From assembly GCA_024464195.1 (NCBI GenBank), contig JANHAK010000078.1, positions 1 through 6,252 on the forward strand: a DNA stretch of 6,252 bases, in the 5' to 3' direction. The notes below the pieces were generated by a model. The model did no database searches, was not told the DNA's origin, and saw only the letters and a list, made by a program, of their open reading frames with translations. Below, piece by piece: positions 5,198 through 6,252 of the stretch. The position numbers were made by a program, and so were the translations under genes. The stretch comes from Methanomassiliicoccales archaeon. Lineage in GTDB: Archaea > Thermoplasmatota > Thermoplasmata > Methanomassiliicoccales > JACIVX01. Position 1 is the first letter of the stretch, and each line of letters begins with the position of its first letter.

Positions 5198-5204
5198 AAA
5201 AAAA
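5198..5204 (-). terminator. Oligo-T terminator of the COG2403-type gene
   Basis: A T7 tract on the minus strand, about 20 bases after the stop codon at 5225-5227, followed by further T-rich sequence (5181-5190). No hairpin precedes it; archaeal termination needs only the T tract. Confidence 0.5.
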
Positions 5205-5224
5205 TAGAGGCTAGGGTGGAAAAA

Positions 5225-6252
5225 TTAAAGACCTTTCAATTTTCCTTTTAATTTGTCTACGAGCAATTCTTCTATTGTAGGATGGCCAATCTCACACAAT
5301 TCATAACTCACCCTGACAACTGGTTTATTAACGTTGACAACTCTCCTCAAATCGACTGGTGTGCCAGAGACGACAACATCGCATTCAGCCCTGTTGATCG
5401 TCTCTTCGAGCTCTGAGATTTGTTCTTTGTCATAACCCATTGCGGGCAGCAGCTTTCCTATATGAGGATATTCCTTAAAAGTCTCAAGGATTGAGCCCAC
5501 CGCATATGGTCGCGGATCGATGATCTCGCTTGCCCCGTAGTCTTCTGCTGCAATCGTACCGGCGCCGTATCCCATACCACCGTGCGTCACTGTTGGTCCA
5601 TCCTCAACAACCAGTACTCTCTTTCCTCGAATCATGCTTGGATTTTCAACAAAAATCGGCGACGCCGCCTCGATTATGATTGCGTGCGGATTGATCGATT
5701 TGACATTTTCTCGCACTTTCAAGATATCTTGTCGATCCGCCGTCTGGACTTTGTTAATGATGACAACATCTGCGAGTCGCACATTCGTTTCACCAGGATG
5801 ATAAGTAATTTCGTGCCCTGCTCTGTGAGGGTCCGCAACGACGATGTGAAGATCTGATTTGAAAAAAGGTAGATCGTTGTTACCGCCATCCCAGACGATA
5901 ACATCAGCTTCTTTATTAGCCTGTTCAAGAATTCGCTTATAGTCCACACCTGCATAAACAAGGATCCCTTTGTCGATCAACGGCTCATATTCTTCCCTTT
6001 CCTCGATCGTGCACTCATTTATATCCAAGTCCTCGTAACTCGCGAATCTTTGAACAACTTGCTTTCTTAGATCGCCATAGGGCATTGGATGCCTAACAGC
6101 AACGACTCTGAATCCCTTATTTCTCAAGATCATGCAAATCTTTCGCGTTGTCTGACTCTTTCCTGATCCCGTTCTAACAGCACAAACGCTGATGACTGGA
6201 ACTTCTGATTTAAGAACGATCTGCGGATTTCCCATTAACCTGAAATCCGCTC
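5225..6252 (-). CDS. P-loop protein of the cyclic 2,3-diphosphoglycerate synthetase / COG2403 group (5' end beyond window)
   Basis: At least 342 codons; the frame is open to the right edge. Seen: P-loop CAVRTGSGKSQTTR (GSGKS near 25 residues after the ATG at 6235), AVRHPMPYGDL, QRFASYEDLD, IEEREEYEP, VWDGGNND, VADPHRAGHE, INKVQTAD (a G4-like nucleotide motif), VVEDGPTVTHGGMGYGAG and DPRPYAVGS, matching archaeal proteins labelled either cyclic 2,3-diphosphoglycerate synthetase or predicted GTPase (COG2403). The former makes the thermoprotectant cDPG from 2,3-diphosphoglycerate and ATP, but many homologues are untested. The ATG at 6235 is very probably internal: upstream codons read ADFRL and continue ADFRLMGNPQIVLKS, as family members do between an N-terminal Rossmann-like domain of about 110 residues and the P-loop domain. 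That first domain therefore lies outside the window. The C-terminus (ELLVDKLKGKLKGL) is complete. Confidence 0.85.
   Translation of the reverse strand, partial: ADFRLMGNPQIVLKSEVPVISVCAVRTGSGKSQTTRKICMILRNKGFRVVAVRHPMPYGDLRKQVVQRFASYEDLDINECTIEEREEYEPLIDKGILVYAGVDYKRILEQANKEADVIVWDGGNNDLPFFKSDLHIVVADPHRAGHEITYHPGETNVRLADVVIINKVQTADRQDILKVRENVKSINPHAIIIEAASPIFVENPSMIRGKRVLVVEDGPTVTHGGMGYGAGTIAAEDYGASEIIDPRPYAVGSILETFKEYPHIGKLLPAMGYDKEQISELEETINRAECDVVVSGTPVDLRRVVNVNKPVVRVSYELCEIGHPTIEELLVDKLKGKLKGL

Noticed and set aside
5172..5204. Box C-like TTGATGA and CTGATGA motifs
   Set aside because: No box D at a suitable distance and no terminal stem; the stretch is better explained as a T-rich terminator on the minus strand.

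Overview
The window looks archaeal. The clearest sign is a tRNA-Leu(UAA) whose anticodon loop is interrupted at the canonical 37/38 position by a 28-nt intron that folds into a bulge-helix-bulge (BHB), the substrate of the archaeal tRNA splicing endonuclease; its CCA end is not encoded. An RNase J-like beta-CASP protein, an AmrS-type radical SAM protein and a COG2403-type P-loop protein fit the same picture, as do TATA-like boxes, oligo-T stop signals and a GGTGA ribosome-binding site. Intergenic DNA is visibly AT-rich. I cannot name the phylum; Thermoplasmatota or Bathyarchaeia-like lineages would be guesses.

Layout, left to right. 1-507 (minus): N-terminal part of a dynamin-family GTPase, cut by the window edge exactly at its G3 motif. 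508-784: spacer with its leader, a small hairpin and a possible promoter. 785-2346 (minus): an RNase J-like metallo-beta-lactamase/beta-CASP nuclease split by a one-base frameshift in an A6 run; every motif of the family is present, but in two frames. 2347-2528: short spacer. 2529-3596 (minus): an AmrS/PflA-like radical SAM protein with N-terminal cysteines and a C-terminal zinc ribbon. 3597-4117: a 521-base gene-free divergent promoter region with repeated short motifs. 4118-4735 (plus): a free-standing class I glutamine amidotransferase. 4736-4967: spacer with a nested inverted repeat. 4968-5080 (minus): intron-containing tRNA-Leu. 5225 to the right edge (minus): a P-loop protein of the cyclic 2,3-diphosphoglycerate synthetase/COG2403 group, whose true N-terminus lies outside the window.

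The genes do not form an obvious operon. All protein genes except the amidotransferase are on the minus strand, but gaps of 180-520 bases separate them and most have their own promoter-like elements. They look like independent housekeeping or peripheral-metabolism genes, not a coordinated defence or biosynthesis cassette. I found no CRISPR array, transposase, toxin-antitoxin pair or clearly new system. The items most worth a second look are the frameshifted nuclease with a nearby 15-nt tandem duplication, the repeated motifs upstream of the radical SAM gene, and the inverted-repeat structure between the amidotransferase and the tRNA.
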